A DNA stretch of 64,000 nt from Neptuniibacter marinus (GTDB lineage: Bacteria > Pseudomonadota > Gammaproteobacteria > Pseudomonadales > Balneatricaceae), in the NCBI RefSeq assembly GCF_001597725.1, contig NZ_LUTR01000003.1, positions 124,001-188,000 on the forward strand. The letters run 5' to 3'. Below the pieces are notes generated by a model. The model did no database searches and was not told the origin of the DNA. It worked only from the letters and a program-made list of their open reading frames with translations. The first letter of the stretch is position 1; every line of letters starts with the position of its first letter. The translations under genes were made by a program, and so were the position numbers. Of this stretch, positions 33,356-42,415 are shown piece by piece.

Positions 33356-33742
33356 TTAGAGGAATAGATTACGGTTGACTAAGGTCATAACGCAATGTGC
33401 ACAACTTTTACTGTGAACACAGTCGCCTGTTGCTAGCTTTTCTAACTCGTCTATTTTTTTCTTTACCTGCATCTGTAGCTCTTTTGAAACTTTTTTCTCT
33501 TGTCTATAAATCTCTAAAAATAGATCAGCTTCAGAAAAATCAAATATTATAGGAGTAGTCTTAAGGTAGCAGCTGCTTAATGTAAAGCTGACTTGATTCT
33601 TTTCTAGAATGATTTGGGGTTCTACCGCTGGAATACCCCTAAACTTGAATCCTTTCGGGCTCATTTGATTAAGTATTGAATGGCATATAGGAGCGCACAG
33701 TTCATTGTCAGTGGCACCAAGGCTGGTGACAAAAATACTCAT
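33356..33742 (-). CDS. Hypothetical protein with C-terminal cysteine cluster
   Basis: I do not recognise this 128-aa protein. The C-terminus carries a cluster DCVHSKSCAHCV (about residues 107-118; C-x5-C-x2-C), and two further cysteines flank a Pro-Ile near the N-terminus (ELCAPICHSI). This spacing could bind zinc or an iron-sulphur centre. A helix with KKVSKELQMQVKKKIDELEK precedes it. It stands alone next to the EAL/HDOD gene. Confidence 0.65.
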   Translation of the reverse strand: MSIFVTSLGATDNELCAPICHSILNQMSPKGFKFRGIPAVEPQIILEKNQVSFTLSSCYLKTTPIIFDFSEADLFLEIYRQEKKVSKELQMQVKKKIDELEKLATGDCVHSKSCAHCVMTLVNRNLFL

Positions 33743-33865
33743 GGTGACGTCCTATCTAAGATATAGTGATACCTTTATTCTAGGGTAGGTGAGCAAAAAG
33801 GGATAGTGAGATTAATGATAGTCAGGGACGGTCGGTTTTAGATGTATATGTTTTGCTGTGTCTCT

Positions 33866-35068
33866 TTAAATTGATGCAGCTTTTTGACTCTCTAATGCCC
33901 ATTGTATAGCGTTATTTTGAGATTTTAATAAGTGATTTTCGTTGACTTGGCCAGAGAGTTTATCCCATTGGTAATGAGAAAAACTGATCACATCGTTTAG
34001 CATAAGACCGAGTTCACCTTCCCTATGTAGTAGAGCGTCACTAACCGCATCGCTAATAGGTATATGGTTATTTAACTCGATCATGGGAATAGAAAATAAG
34101 GCGTCGGCCCCTGATAGTATGCCCATTAAGAAGGATAAGCCGGGTTCTGAATTATAATATGATGCCATAGATTCGCACATCTTGGCACGAATAAGCAGTT
34201 CACGACAGAGCTCGTCAGGAATATCTAAATTGCCAGACAGAGAGACTACGACTGCCCAGCGTTTCAATTCAGCTAGGCCTAGTAAAATAATTGCTTCATT
34301 AATTGTAGAGATCGATCGTTGTAATGAGAATGTGGCTGAATTAACTATTTTTAATAAGCGCAGGGCGAGGCGAGGATCTTTGGAAATTATCTTTTCAAGG
34401 TTTTCAGGCGTTACATCAGGATTGTTTAGCTCAGATAGAAGCTCCATCATCACTAGCTCACTACCACTCACTCGTTGTCCTTCAATAATTTCAGGATAGG
34501 CAAAAAAGTAGCCTTGGAATAACTTAAATCCAAGTTTACGAAAGCGATGAAATTCGACGATAGATTCGACTTTTTCAGCTAGGAGCGTGACGTTATAAGG
34601 TGCTAGTTTTTCTAATGTATGAAAAAGCGCCTTGCCTTTAAGCTTGAGCACGTCAATTTTTACAATATCAACTGTATCCATAATGGCTTCAAACTTATTG
34701 TTCCAAACAAAATCATCGAGAGCTATTTTGAACCCTTTCTTCGATAGTTCTCTGACTTTCGCGATTGTATCCTTGTTAATTGGAACATCTTCAACAATCT
34801 CTAGAACTACGTTATCAGCGGCGAAGCTGGGGAGTTCGTGGAAGAGAAGGTCCTCATTTACGTTCATAAAGGCTGGAAGAATACGCATCTGTCCTTTATG
34901 TAAAACGCCGGTGAATGCATTAATAAGTACTTGGCATGTGGCAGCGGTGGCATCAAAGAGTTCACCTGGAGGGCAGCCGTTAACATCGCGGTATAAGAGT
35001 TCATAGCCGATTGTTTCGTAGTTAACATCCAAAATTGGCTGTCTTGCTAGTAGAATTTCCTCAAGCAC
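33866..35068 (-). CDS. EAL/HDOD signalling protein (YuxH family)
   Basis: The 400-aa cytoplasmic protein has an N-terminal EAL-like domain (about 1-205: ARQPILDVNYETIGYELLYR, LDDFVWNNKFEAIMDTVDIV, ALFHTLEKLAPYNVTLLAEK) in which the EAL motif is YELLYR and key metal ligands are altered, so it is probably catalytically dead. A C-terminal HDOD domain (about 206-395: KDPRLALRLLKIVNSATFSL, INEAIILLGLAELKRWAVV) follows. Such proteins regulate motility or biofilm signalling by protein contact. It is monocistronic. Confidence 0.88.
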   Translation of the reverse strand: MLEEILLARQPILDVNYETIGYELLYRDVNGCPPGELFDATAATCQVLINAFTGVLHKGQMRILPAFMNVNEDLLFHELPSFAADNVVLEIVEDVPINKDTIAKVRELSKKGFKIALDDFVWNNKFEAIMDTVDIVKIDVLKLKGKALFHTLEKLAPYNVTLLAEKVESIVEFHRFRKLGFKLFQGYFFAYPEIIEGQRVSGSELVMMELLSELNNPDVTPENLEKIISKDPRLALRLLKIVNSATFSLQRSISTINEAIILLGLAELKRWAVVVSLSGNLDIPDELCRELLIRAKMCESMASYYNSEPGLSFLMGILSGADALFSIPMIELNNHIPISDAVSDALLHREGELGLMLNDVISFSHYQWDKLSGQVNENHLLKSQNNAIQWALESQKAASI

Positions 35069-35143
35069 GGCTAACCCTCGTACGACCTAGATAAGTTATT
35101 ACTTAGTTAATGAAGTTACAGATGATAGTGGGTTCTTACAAGG

Positions 35144-35176
35144 AAAAAAAAGCCGAGCATGGGCTCGGCTTTTTTT
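35144..35176 (-). terminator. Rho-independent terminator of the phasin gene
   Basis: AGCCGAGC (35151-35158) pairs with GCTCGGCT (35163-35170) around a 4-nt loop, flanked by long A and T runs, about 20 nt beyond the phasin stop. Confidence 0.9.
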
Positions 35177-35192
35177 CTTGCTAACAATTCAA

Positions 35193-35498
35193 TTACTTTG
35201 CAATAGACTGTAGTTCAGTCATTGCAGCTTCGCGTGTTTCATTCGCGATAGAGGTGAATGCTTCACCTTGGCCTTTAAGTAATTCGAAAAGCGCTTTGTT
35301 TGCTTCCATGTTGAACTTGATTAGCTCTTCTGGAGTTTTAAGCTCTTTAGCTTTCTCTGCTTCAGTTTTGAAGAAAGAAGTTAGCTGTTCGCCAGACTTT
35401 TTCTGCTGTTCAATAGATTTTGTGATCGCTGCAGCCTGCAAGTTCATTAGAGATTGAAGGGCATCGAATGATTTCTGGAAATCAACAGGGTTCGTCAT
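35193..35498 (-). CDS. Phasin family protein
   Basis: Phasins coat polyhydroxyalkanoate granules. The 101-aa helical protein starts TNPVDFQKSFDALQSLMNLQ and contains AAAITKSIEQQKKSGEQLTS and LIKFNMEANKALFELLKGQG, typical of the phasin_2 group. The ATG at 35498 has AGGAGA seven bases upstream; an in-frame start 11 codons earlier would lie in the operator region. Promoter elements TTGACT and TAGAAT are visible on the minus strand upstream, bracketed by two TGCA-type palindromes that look like PhaR sites. The PHA synthase is not in the window. Confidence 0.88.
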   Translation of the reverse strand: MTNPVDFQKSFDALQSLMNLQAAAITKSIEQQKKSGEQLTSFFKTEAEKAKELKTPEELIKFNMEANKALFELLKGQGEAFTSIANETREAAMTELQSIAK

Positions 35499-35518
35499 AA
35501 TAATTCTCCTTAAGGTTC

Positions 35519-35599
35519 TTGTGCGCTGCACAATATGGGTTCTATTCTAGTCTGTTTTTTGACCAAGTCAATACTATTTTTGCTGCACTGCACAAAAAA
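35519..35599 (-). promoter_or_regulatory. Phasin promoter with two PhaR-like sites
   Basis: On the minus strand TTGACT and TAGAAT are spaced by 16 bp, a good sigma-70 promoter. A palindrome TTGTGC-GCT-GCACAA (35519-35533) lies between the -10 box and the start codon, and TTTGCTGCACTGCACAA (35579-35595) lies just upstream of the -35 box. Both fit the TGC/GCA symmetry reported for the PHA-responsive repressor PhaR. Confidence 0.6.
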
Positions 35600-35742
35600 T
35601 AAATATTAGTTCCTAAACGAATAAAGTTAAAGAGTCAGTTTAGGAGAGTAATAGGAAGATATTACGGGATGATGTATAGACCTTGGTTGAACAAATTGAT
35701 CTAATTGATTCCCCAATTAGCGAACGCGAGTAGTGTAGGTCT

Positions 35743-36672
35743 ATGGCCGGTATCGAAACGATTCTATCCCTCTTTATTCTTATAGGCCTTGGCTATTTGG
35801 GTAAGCGAACTGTTATGGCAGGATATTCGTTAGCCCCACTCAACACGTTTGTTTATTATTTTGCGGTACCCGCGCTGCTATTTAACTCTGTATATAAACT
35901 CTCACTTGATAGTTTATTTCAACCTTGGTATCTGCTTGCTTTTCTTTTTGCCGCTACGTTAACTGCTTTAGCTGCCGTATTTGGATGTGTTTTTTTCTTT
36001 AAAGAGAAAGATCGGGAGGTGTTAGTTTTTAGAGCATTAAACGGTACCTTTTCTAACTATGCTTATATGGGTATTCCTCTGGTTTTTGGTTTGCTGGGAG
36101 AGGAAGCTTATGGGGCGATGGTGAGCATTATCTTATTGGGTAATCTATTCCAGATTGGCAGCACTCAATTTCTTATTGAGAGCCAGCGTCAGGATGGTCG
36201 CGGGTTTAAGCAACTGTTGGCGATTCTGGATAAATCTCTTTTACGTAGCCCTATCTTTTTAGCAACGTTTTTTGGTGTTTTAGTTTCCGCATTAGCCCTT
36301 GAGTTCCCGGTTATTATTGTCAATGCTTTGGATCTGTTGGCACCTGCAACCGTACCGGTTGCTCTGTTTTGTTTAGGAGCAAGTTTGGAGTTTAAAGCGC
36401 TACAGCAAAGTAAAGCGGAGTTAGTATGGTTGGTGGTCGTTAAACTATTTATTCATCCGCTGCTTACCTTAGTTATTTTCCGGATGGCAGGGCTTAATGA
36501 TCATAACTGGTTATTGGCTGCTGTTTTCTTAGCTGCGCTGCCTACTGGGGCCTTAGCGCATGTTATGGCGTTACGATATGACGTAAAGGAGAAGGAAACA
36601 TCGCTTACAGTGGTGCTTTCTACATTAGCTTCAATTGTAAGCGTGTCTTTATGGGTAGGGTGGATGATGTAA
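35743..36672 (+). CDS. AEC family transporter
   Basis: The 309-aa protein has about ten membrane segments and the auxin-efflux-carrier layout (ETILSLFILIGLGYLGKRTV, LNTFVYYFAVPALLFNSVYK, GTFSNYAYMGIPLVFGLLGE, VALFCLGASLEFKAL, FLAALPTGALAHVMALRYDV). Bacterial members export or import malonate or other carboxylates. The substrate cannot be read from sequence. It is divergent from the phasin gene with a 245-bp gap. Confidence 0.87.
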   Translation: MAGIETILSLFILIGLGYLGKRTVMAGYSLAPLNTFVYYFAVPALLFNSVYKLSLDSLFQPWYLLAFLFAATLTALAAVFGCVFFFKEKDREVLVFRALNGTFSNYAYMGIPLVFGLLGEEAYGAMVSIILLGNLFQIGSTQFLIESQRQDGRGFKQLLAILDKSLLRSPIFLATFFGVLVSALALEFPVIIVNALDLLAPATVPVALFCLGASLEFKALQQSKAELVWLVVVKLFIHPLLTLVIFRMAGLNDHNWLLAAVFLAALPTGALAHVMALRYDVKEKETSLTVVLSTLASIVSVSLWVGWMM

Positions 36673-36710
36673 CTGTGAGTGGTTTTACAGTTACATCACC
36701 TGAAAGGTTC

Positions 36711-37778
36711 TTAATCGTCCTGTTCTAGGGCTTCACGCAGTTGGTTAATGACTTTACTGGGTAAGCGACTAATAATAAGGCGATTATTATCTTCGTCGAA
36801 TTCAATATCTTTACCTGAGTTAAGTTCGCCAAAATTACGTTTAGTGAAGTCTACACTCCAGTTATCCGCTTTAACTTTAAGCTTGGCAAAGCGGTTAATT
36901 GTACTGGTATGAGGTTGGAACTCTTGGCTGACGTTATAGGGGCCTTTATTCGCAAATTGTCCAAAGGTGCCGGCTGCGGTTTCTGCCTGTTCTGGGGGAA
37001 TGTAGGCATCGAATAGATTTTCTATCTCATTCAGATTGGCTGATTCCTTTTCGGAACGCTGTTTTGATAAATAGCTGACGACGTCTTCCACGACCTCTTC
37101 TTTACGGTCGCTCATATTATTTTGATTGCAGAAGTCTCGTGTCGCGCGGATAAGTTCACCTGTTGATTTACGTGATGGGGTGACATCGGTACAGCCAAAT
37201 GCGGTGGAGAAAAAGTGAGTAATCTCCCCTTTTTCTTTGCTACCAATAAAGCTGAGATAGCTATCCTGCTTTTTGCGAAAGGTGCTGATATTAATACGCG
37301 CTGCCTGGTGAAGTTGATCCAGATTAACTTCCATCACTTCTGTCGGATGGAGATCATTGTCAAATCCTATACTGGCTTTGTCTCGGACAAGCGCTATCAG
37401 TAAATATTCATAACGATCGCTGGCATATAGGGAGAAAAGAACGTATCCACCATTGGCATTATGGGCAGATGGATTGTTGATAGCCGTCGCTAACTGGGAC
37501 ATGCTTTTATCAACCAATGTGGCGAATACAGCTTCATCCCACTCTTGGCTGACAAACTCTTCAAACGCAGATATAAATGGGTAACTCTCTTCGTTCTCAG
37601 TGTTAAAGGAACCATGGGTTAAACTTGAGCGGCGACTGAAGGCGGCGTTAAGGGTCTCAAACAACTGGGTTGCGATCGGAGAGGCGATAGGGATTATGCC
37701 ACCGCGGTCGGTGATCCGTGCGGGGGACTCTTCCGATTCCTTAACCAGTTCGCGAATCGCCAGATGTTTTAATTCCAT
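36711..37778 (-). CDS. Nucleoid-associated protein YejK/NdpA
   Basis: YejK proteins are found in the nucleoid; their function is poorly known. The 355-aa product matches along its length: HLAIRELVKESEESPARITD, NNPSAHNANGGYVLFSLYAS, YLSFIGSKEKGEITHFFSTA, FGCTDVTPSRKSTGELI and the C-terminal VDFTKRNFGELNSGKDIEFD. It is a little longer than the E. coli form (335 aa). It lies divergent from YaeQ. Confidence 0.9.
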   Translation of the reverse strand: MELKHLAIRELVKESEESPARITDRGGIIPIASPIATQLFETLNAAFSRRSSLTHGSFNTENEESYPFISAFEEFVSQEWDEAVFATLVDKSMSQLATAINNPSAHNANGGYVLFSLYASDRYEYLLIALVRDKASIGFDNDLHPTEVMEVNLDQLHQAARINISTFRKKQDSYLSFIGSKEKGEITHFFSTAFGCTDVTPSRKSTGELIRATRDFCNQNNMSDRKEEVVEDVVSYLSKQRSEKESANLNEIENLFDAYIPPEQAETAAGTFGQFANKGPYNVSQEFQPHTSTINRFAKLKVKADNWSVDFTKRNFGELNSGKDIEFDEDNNRLIISRLPSKVINQLREALEQDD

Positions 37779-37918
37779 AATGACCTCAAATCTTATTCGG
37801 TAAAAATAATATGGGGGAGAGATTGTATTTAAAACTCTTCGTTGATGCAGTATAAAGATGCACTCAATGTAAATGTCCTTGTTTGTGGGCGTTCATAATT
37901 ATCTATAGGTTCCCTCCC

Positions 37919-38452
37919 ATGGCGTTAAAACCTACCATCTTTAAAGCAACGTTGAACCTGATTGATATGAATCGGGATATATATACCACGGAGAAGTTGA
38001 CCTTAGCTTTACATCCATCAGAAACGTCTGTTCGTATGATGGTGCGGTTATTGGCTTATGCGCTTAACTATGATCAGGACCTTTCTTTCAGTAAAGGTTT
38101 GTCAGCTAATGATGAACCTGATCTATGGATTAAACGTCCAGATAATTCTGTGAGTTGTTGGATTGAAGTTGGACAAGCTTCGCCTGAGCGGATACGTAAA
38201 GGCGTTAGCCGAGCTGATCAAGTCAAACTCTATGCTTATGGCTCAGAAGTAGATATATGGTGGGCTAAGCATTCTGAGGCACTTATGGGGTTACCTAAAA
38301 CCGAGATCTATAGCTTCCCTGCTGCTCAGGTGGATCGTTTAAGTGAGTTATGCGGCCGAAATATGGAGCTGACTATTACGATTAGTGAAGAGCAGCTTTA
38401 TGTCACAGTGGGTGACCTGCAGTTAGATGTAGATTTAACACGATTGGCTTAA
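37919..38452 (+). CDS. yaeQ: YaeQ family protein
   Basis: The 177-aa protein matches YaeQ, which has a PD-(D/E)XK nuclease-like fold but no proven activity: ALKPTIFKATLNLIDMNRDI, YTTEKLTLALHPSETSVRMM, DEPDLWIKRPDNSVSCWIEV with the catalytic-type Asp and Glu, and SRADQVKLYAYGSEVDIWW. The ATG at 37919 matches the family N-terminus; an earlier in-frame start adds 12 unlikely residues. It is convergent with arfB 20 bp away. These two genes are also neighbours in E. coli. Confidence 0.92.
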   Translation: MALKPTIFKATLNLIDMNRDIYTTEKLTLALHPSETSVRMMVRLLAYALNYDQDLSFSKGLSANDEPDLWIKRPDNSVSCWIEVGQASPERIRKGVSRADQVKLYAYGSEVDIWWAKHSEALMGLPKTEIYSFPAAQVDRLSELCGRNMELTITISEEQLYVTVGDLQLDVDLTRLA

Positions 38453-38471
38453 CACATATTTAGGGGGAGGG

Positions 38472-38885
38472 TTAAAAGTCGACTTTTCCCCGGCCTTTTT
38501 TAATTTGTCCCCGCTTATTCTTTTTGTCCATTCTTTTTCTTTGCGAGCTGCGTGTGGGTTTTGTTGCCCGCCGTTGTTTCTCGAGTGTTGTCGCGGTTTT
38601 AATTAGCTGTCGTAAGCGTAGTAGAGAGTCCTCTTTATTGCGTTCCTGATCTCTAAAACTTTGTGCTTTTATAACTATTACACCATCCGCAGTGATCCTT
38701 TGATCTTGGTAGGCTAATAAACGGTCTTTAAAAAAATCGGGTAAGGAGGAGCGTTTGATATCAAAGCGGAGATGAATAGCGCTAGAAACTTTATTCACGT
38801 TTTGACCACCGCAGCCTTGGGCTCGGATCGCTTTAAATTCGATTTCCTTGAGAGGGATGGATATACGGTTTGATATAGTCAGCAT
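38472..38885 (-). CDS. arfB: Ribosome-rescue peptidyl-tRNA hydrolase ArfB (YaeJ)
   Basis: ArfB enters stalled ribosomes and hydrolyses the peptidyl-tRNA. The 137-aa protein has the release-factor GGQ motif at 26-28 (RAQGCGGQNVNKV) and a long basic C-terminal tail (KQRRATKPTRSSQRKRMDKK and beyond) that fits in the mRNA channel. Length agrees with E. coli ArfB (140 aa). It is convergent with yaeQ. Confidence 0.94.
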   Translation of the reverse strand: MLTISNRISIPLKEIEFKAIRAQGCGGQNVNKVSSAIHLRFDIKRSSLPDFFKDRLLAYQDQRITADGVIVIKAQSFRDQERNKEDSLLRLRQLIKTATTLEKQRRATKPTRSSQRKRMDKKNKRGQIKKGRGKVDF

Positions 38886-39054
38886 AAGGCTATTCTATCA
38901 ATCAGATGGATAGAAAGTCAGGTTTTATGGCATTAGGGTTGTAAAGTATTTGGGACTAGGGATGATTACATGATTTTTTTGCCGTTCATCGCGCTAAATA
39001 TAGCGCGGGCTGGTGGTTCAGCCCGCGCTCAAAACGGGTTGGATATAAAGTCAG

Positions 39055-39270
39055 TTAGTCATCATACCAATCATCAAATACATCTTTGATATCTTTCATT
39101 AATTCTCGTTCTTCACGCATAGCCTCCAAGCGTCGACGCTTGTCTGGATTAATACTGTCTTTTTTATGGATAGTTGAGTCGACTTGTACTGAGTCAAGGT
39201 CATCGCTCATCCAATCTTCCAGATCAATTGCTGAATCTGGCTCATTACTAACGGGGCGTTGTTGGCTCAT
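39055..39270 (-). CDS. PA3496-like small protein
   Basis: The 71-aa soluble, charged protein has a C-terminal core NPDKRRRLEAMREERELMKD, then IKDVFDDW, matching the small PA3496 family known from Pseudomonas, annotated as putative envelope-integrity proteins. The N-terminal half is acidic and disordered (DLEDWMSDDLDSVQVDS). Function is unproven. It is a single gene. Confidence 0.72.
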   Translation of the reverse strand: MSQQRPVSNEPDSAIDLEDWMSDDLDSVQVDSTIHKKDSINPDKRRRLEAMREERELMKDIKDVFDDWYDD

Positions 39271-39647
39271 CGCAATGCCTCACCAATTGAGTTTATATAT
39301 AGCCTGATTATGGTACATATTTCAAAATAGGAAAGTAGAGTCGAGACTATTTTTTGTCAAGAAAAAGTAGGGCTGCACGGCCTGATAAGAATTCTTTTAG
39401 TGATAGGGTATGTCTTGGGAGGAAAGTGGCGATTACGCTGTTGGAAGATTAGATGAGGAGAAATGGCATCTATGTGGTAAACAACTTTCCACTTAGCTAC
39501 TCTAAACTTTGTAAAGTTGGTCCGACCTTGCTTTTGTAAGAAAGTCGTAAAATTTAGATGTTAATTATACTTTGGTATAGAAAAAACTATTTTGCTGCAG
39601 TGCAAAAAAGTATAAGATAATGAGATATTGATAGAGGATTTCAGTGC
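39271..39647. other. Upstream region of the PatZ-like gene
   Basis: This 377-bp stretch holds the divergent promoters. Besides the PhaR-like site at 39590-39609, TATACT (39567-39572) could be a -10 box. Nothing else was recognised. Confidence 0.4.
39590..39609 (+). promoter_or_regulatory. PhaR-like palindrome upstream of the PatZ-like gene
   Basis: TTGCTGCAGTGCAA (39592-39605), flanked by T and A runs, differs from the phasin upstream site mainly by one C/G change at the centre. It lies 40-60 bp before the GTG start, close to the likely promoter. Regulation by a PhaR-type repressor is inferred. Confidence 0.5.
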
Positions 39648-42392
39648 GTGGCTACTAAGTATCTCAAACGTTTTTTTAAACCAGCTTCTATTGCTGTTTT
39701 TGGTGCATCTGCCAGAGAAGACAGCATGGGCGGTATTGTTATTCAAAACCTGCTAGAAAGTGGTTTTAAGGGATCTCTTTACGCAGTTAACCGTCATGAA
39801 TACGACGAGGTACATGGCGTATCTTGTTTTAAAACCCTATCAGATCTGCCTGAAATGCCAGATTTAGCCATTGTTTGTTCACCACCGGAAACTGTTGCAG
39901 ACCTTATTCGTGGCTTAGGCGTGAGTATGGTTAAGGCCGCGATGATTTTAACCGGTGGTTTGTCGATGATGAATGATGAAACCCATCGATCATTGCGTGA
40001 TGAAGTTCGGGAAGCGGCTAAACCTTACGGCATAAGAATCATGGGGCCTGACTGTATGGGGATGCTTGTCCCTGGTCATAATATGAATGCCAGTTATTCT
40101 CATGTAAATATACTTAAAGGAAAAGTCGCTTATATCGGCCAGTCGGGTATTTTAGGTACCGCTATGATCGATTGGGCAACAGGTCAAGAGATCGGTTTTT
40201 CTCATTTTTTGACCTTGGGTGATGGCGCTGATGTAGATCTTCCTTCGGTGATCGATTACCTCGCACAAGATCCATATACCCATGCCATATTATTACAGCT
40301 AAACCGTGTGGATGGGTCTGCACGGGATTTTATCTCTGCGGTGCGTTCTGCTTCGCGTAACAAGTTAGTACTTGTGTTAAAAAACGATACATTTATCGGT
40401 GCAAAATCTGCGACTCAATTAGCTGAAGGCATCTATGATGATGACCTTGTTTATGATGCTGCACTACGGCGAGCGGGTGTTGTTCGAGTTAAAAGGTCTG
40501 ATGAGCTTTTTAATGCATTAGAAACGCTGACACGTATGAAGCCTATGCGTGGCGAACGATTGGCTATTCTATGTAATGGCACAGGTCCAAATGCGTTAGC
40601 AACAGAACAGTTATTTAAACATAGAGGTAAACTTGCGGAATTAACGGATGAGACGCTCGATGCACTGGCTGAGATACTGCCTACCCATTGGAACCGTTCA
40701 AACCCTGTTGACCTTAATTCTGATGCGCGTCCGGAACGTTTTGCCGAAGCGGTACGATTATTAACAAAAGATAAAAATGTTGATGCGGTTTTGATGTTAC
40801 ATGCGCCGACACGTATGGCTTCTTCCGTTGAAACGGCTGATGCTGTGATACAGATTGCTAAAAAAACACCACGCAATATTTTAACCTGTTTTATGGGGCG
40901 AGCGACTGCTATTGAGGCCCGTAATCATTGTAACTCTGCCGGCATATCAACTTTTTTAACGCCTGAAGAATCGGTGGATGCTTTTATGCATATGGTAGAC
41001 TTCCACCGTAATCAGGACGTGATGCGCCAGACTCCACCCCCTTATATGGAGCAAAGTAGCCCTCATCATATTCGTGCTAGGCAGCTTGTCCAAGATGCAT
41101 TGACAGAAGAGCGGGATTATTTGCGGCATGAGGAAGCGATTGAGCTATTAGATTTATATGACATTCCTGTCGCTAATACTTTTTATTGTGACAGCATTGA
41201 TGATGTAGTGAAATGTGCCCCAAAAATAGAGGGCTCAGTGCAAGTTAAAGCATTGCATAAACATAATGTTTATCCATTCAGTTATGACGATACAGGCCGC
41301 CAGCGTTGGAAAGAGGTTGTGCAAGATCTATTTTCGAGTGCGGAAGTTGAGCATGCAACGACGCAGCTCTCCTATAGGATGGGAGAGATTTACCCAGTAG
41401 AGCATTTGATGGGCTTTTGTGTTCAGCAGATGAAGCGGGGTTTCCAATCGTTACAAATTAATGTGGGAATCACTAGAGATCCAACGTTTGGACCGGTAAT
41501 ATTTTTTGGTGTCGGTGGACATACCGTGGATGTTTTAGCTGATCGCCATGTCATGCTACCCCCTTTAAATCTTGCTTTGGCCTCAGAGTTGATTAGTCAA
41601 TCTCGGCTTTGTCAGATCATTGAAGAAAATAGTTACCGTCCTGAACTGGATCTACAGCAACTGGCTAATTTACTGCTTAAATTATCTGAGATGATTGTTG
41701 ATCTACCTAATCTTAAAGGGTTAGAGATTAACCCAATGTTGGTTAATAAAAGTGGTTTGCTAGTGATGGACGTTGCCGTCTCGCTTTCAGCTAAAGCGGG
41801 CTGTTTGTCGATCTCTCCATACCCTGAGCATCTAACTGAAAAAATAAGCCTTAAGCGTTCAGGTCGTAAGGCCATTATTCGCGCAATTCGTGGCGAGGAT
41901 GAGCCTAACCACCTTGAGTTTTACAATAAGCTGAGTCCTCAATCTATACGTCTACGCTATTTTTACAGTCGCGGTATCCCAACACATCAAGAACTGGCTA
42001 ACTGGACTCAGATTGATTATGACCGAGAGATGGCTTTCATTATTACAGCCCCACGGGAAGATGGGGAAGGGATGGAAACCTTAGGTGTAGTCCGTGCAGT
42101 TACAGACGCTGATAATGTACAAGCTGAGTTTAGTGTTGTTATACGTGATGATCTGCAGGGCGAAGGCTTAGGTGTTGCGCTTATGAATAAGGTTATTCAA
42201 TATTGTAAAAGCCGTGGTACTTTGCAAATTACAGGCTCCACCTTGCCAAATAACAAAGGTATGCAAAATTTAGCTAAAAAGTTAGGTTTTGCAAATAATT
42301 ATAATTCCGAAGAGGAGGTTGTTGATATGAAAATGATGTTAAATGAACCTACCGAGGATTGGCAGCGTTTACGTTTAAACCTACCTCGTTAA
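39648..42392 (+). CDS. PatZ-like ADP-forming acyl-CoA ligase fused to GNAT acetyltransferase
   Basis: E. coli PatZ (YfiQ) acetylates lysines, notably on acetyl-CoA synthetase. The 914-aa protein has an N-terminal CoA-binding and ligase part (about 1-465: FFKPASIAVFGASAREDSMG, GIRIMGPDCMGMLVPGHNMN, VAYIGQSGILGTAMIDWATG, LAILCNGTGPNALATEQLF), an ATP-grasp part (about 480-720), and a C-terminal GNAT domain (about 735-895, with DDLQGEGLGVALMNKVIQYC). The start is GTG at 39648 with GAGG upstream. The family places CoA ester metabolism and protein acetylation on one chain; ligase activity is usually lost in PatZ and is untested here. Confidence 0.9.
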   Translation: MATKYLKRFFKPASIAVFGASAREDSMGGIVIQNLLESGFKGSLYAVNRHEYDEVHGVSCFKTLSDLPEMPDLAIVCSPPETVADLIRGLGVSMVKAAMILTGGLSMMNDETHRSLRDEVREAAKPYGIRIMGPDCMGMLVPGHNMNASYSHVNILKGKVAYIGQSGILGTAMIDWATGQEIGFSHFLTLGDGADVDLPSVIDYLAQDPYTHAILLQLNRVDGSARDFISAVRSASRNKLVLVLKNDTFIGAKSATQLAEGIYDDDLVYDAALRRAGVVRVKRSDELFNALETLTRMKPMRGERLAILCNGTGPNALATEQLFKHRGKLAELTDETLDALAEILPTHWNRSNPVDLNSDARPERFAEAVRLLTKDKNVDAVLMLHAPTRMASSVETADAVIQIAKKTPRNILTCFMGRATAIEARNHCNSAGISTFLTPEESVDAFMHMVDFHRNQDVMRQTPPPYMEQSSPHHIRARQLVQDALTEERDYLRHEEAIELLDLYDIPVANTFYCDSIDDVVKCAPKIEGSVQVKALHKHNVYPFSYDDTGRQRWKEVVQDLFSSAEVEHATTQLSYRMGEIYPVEHLMGFCVQQMKRGFQSLQINVGITRDPTFGPVIFFGVGGHTVDVLADRHVMLPPLNLALASELISQSRLCQIIEENSYRPELDLQQLANLLLKLSEMIVDLPNLKGLEINPMLVNKSGLLVMDVAVSLSAKAGCLSISPYPEHLTEKISLKRSGRKAIIRAIRGEDEPNHLEFYNKLSPQSIRLRYFYSRGIPTHQELANWTQIDYDREMAFIITAPREDGEGMETLGVVRAVTDADNVQAEFSVVIRDDLQGEGLGVALMNKVIQYCKSRGTLQITGSTLPNNKGMQNLAKKLGFANNYNSEEEVVDMKMMLNEPTEDWQRLRLNLPR

Positions 42393-42415
42393 GTCATAGG
42401 GTATAGGACGAGTTT

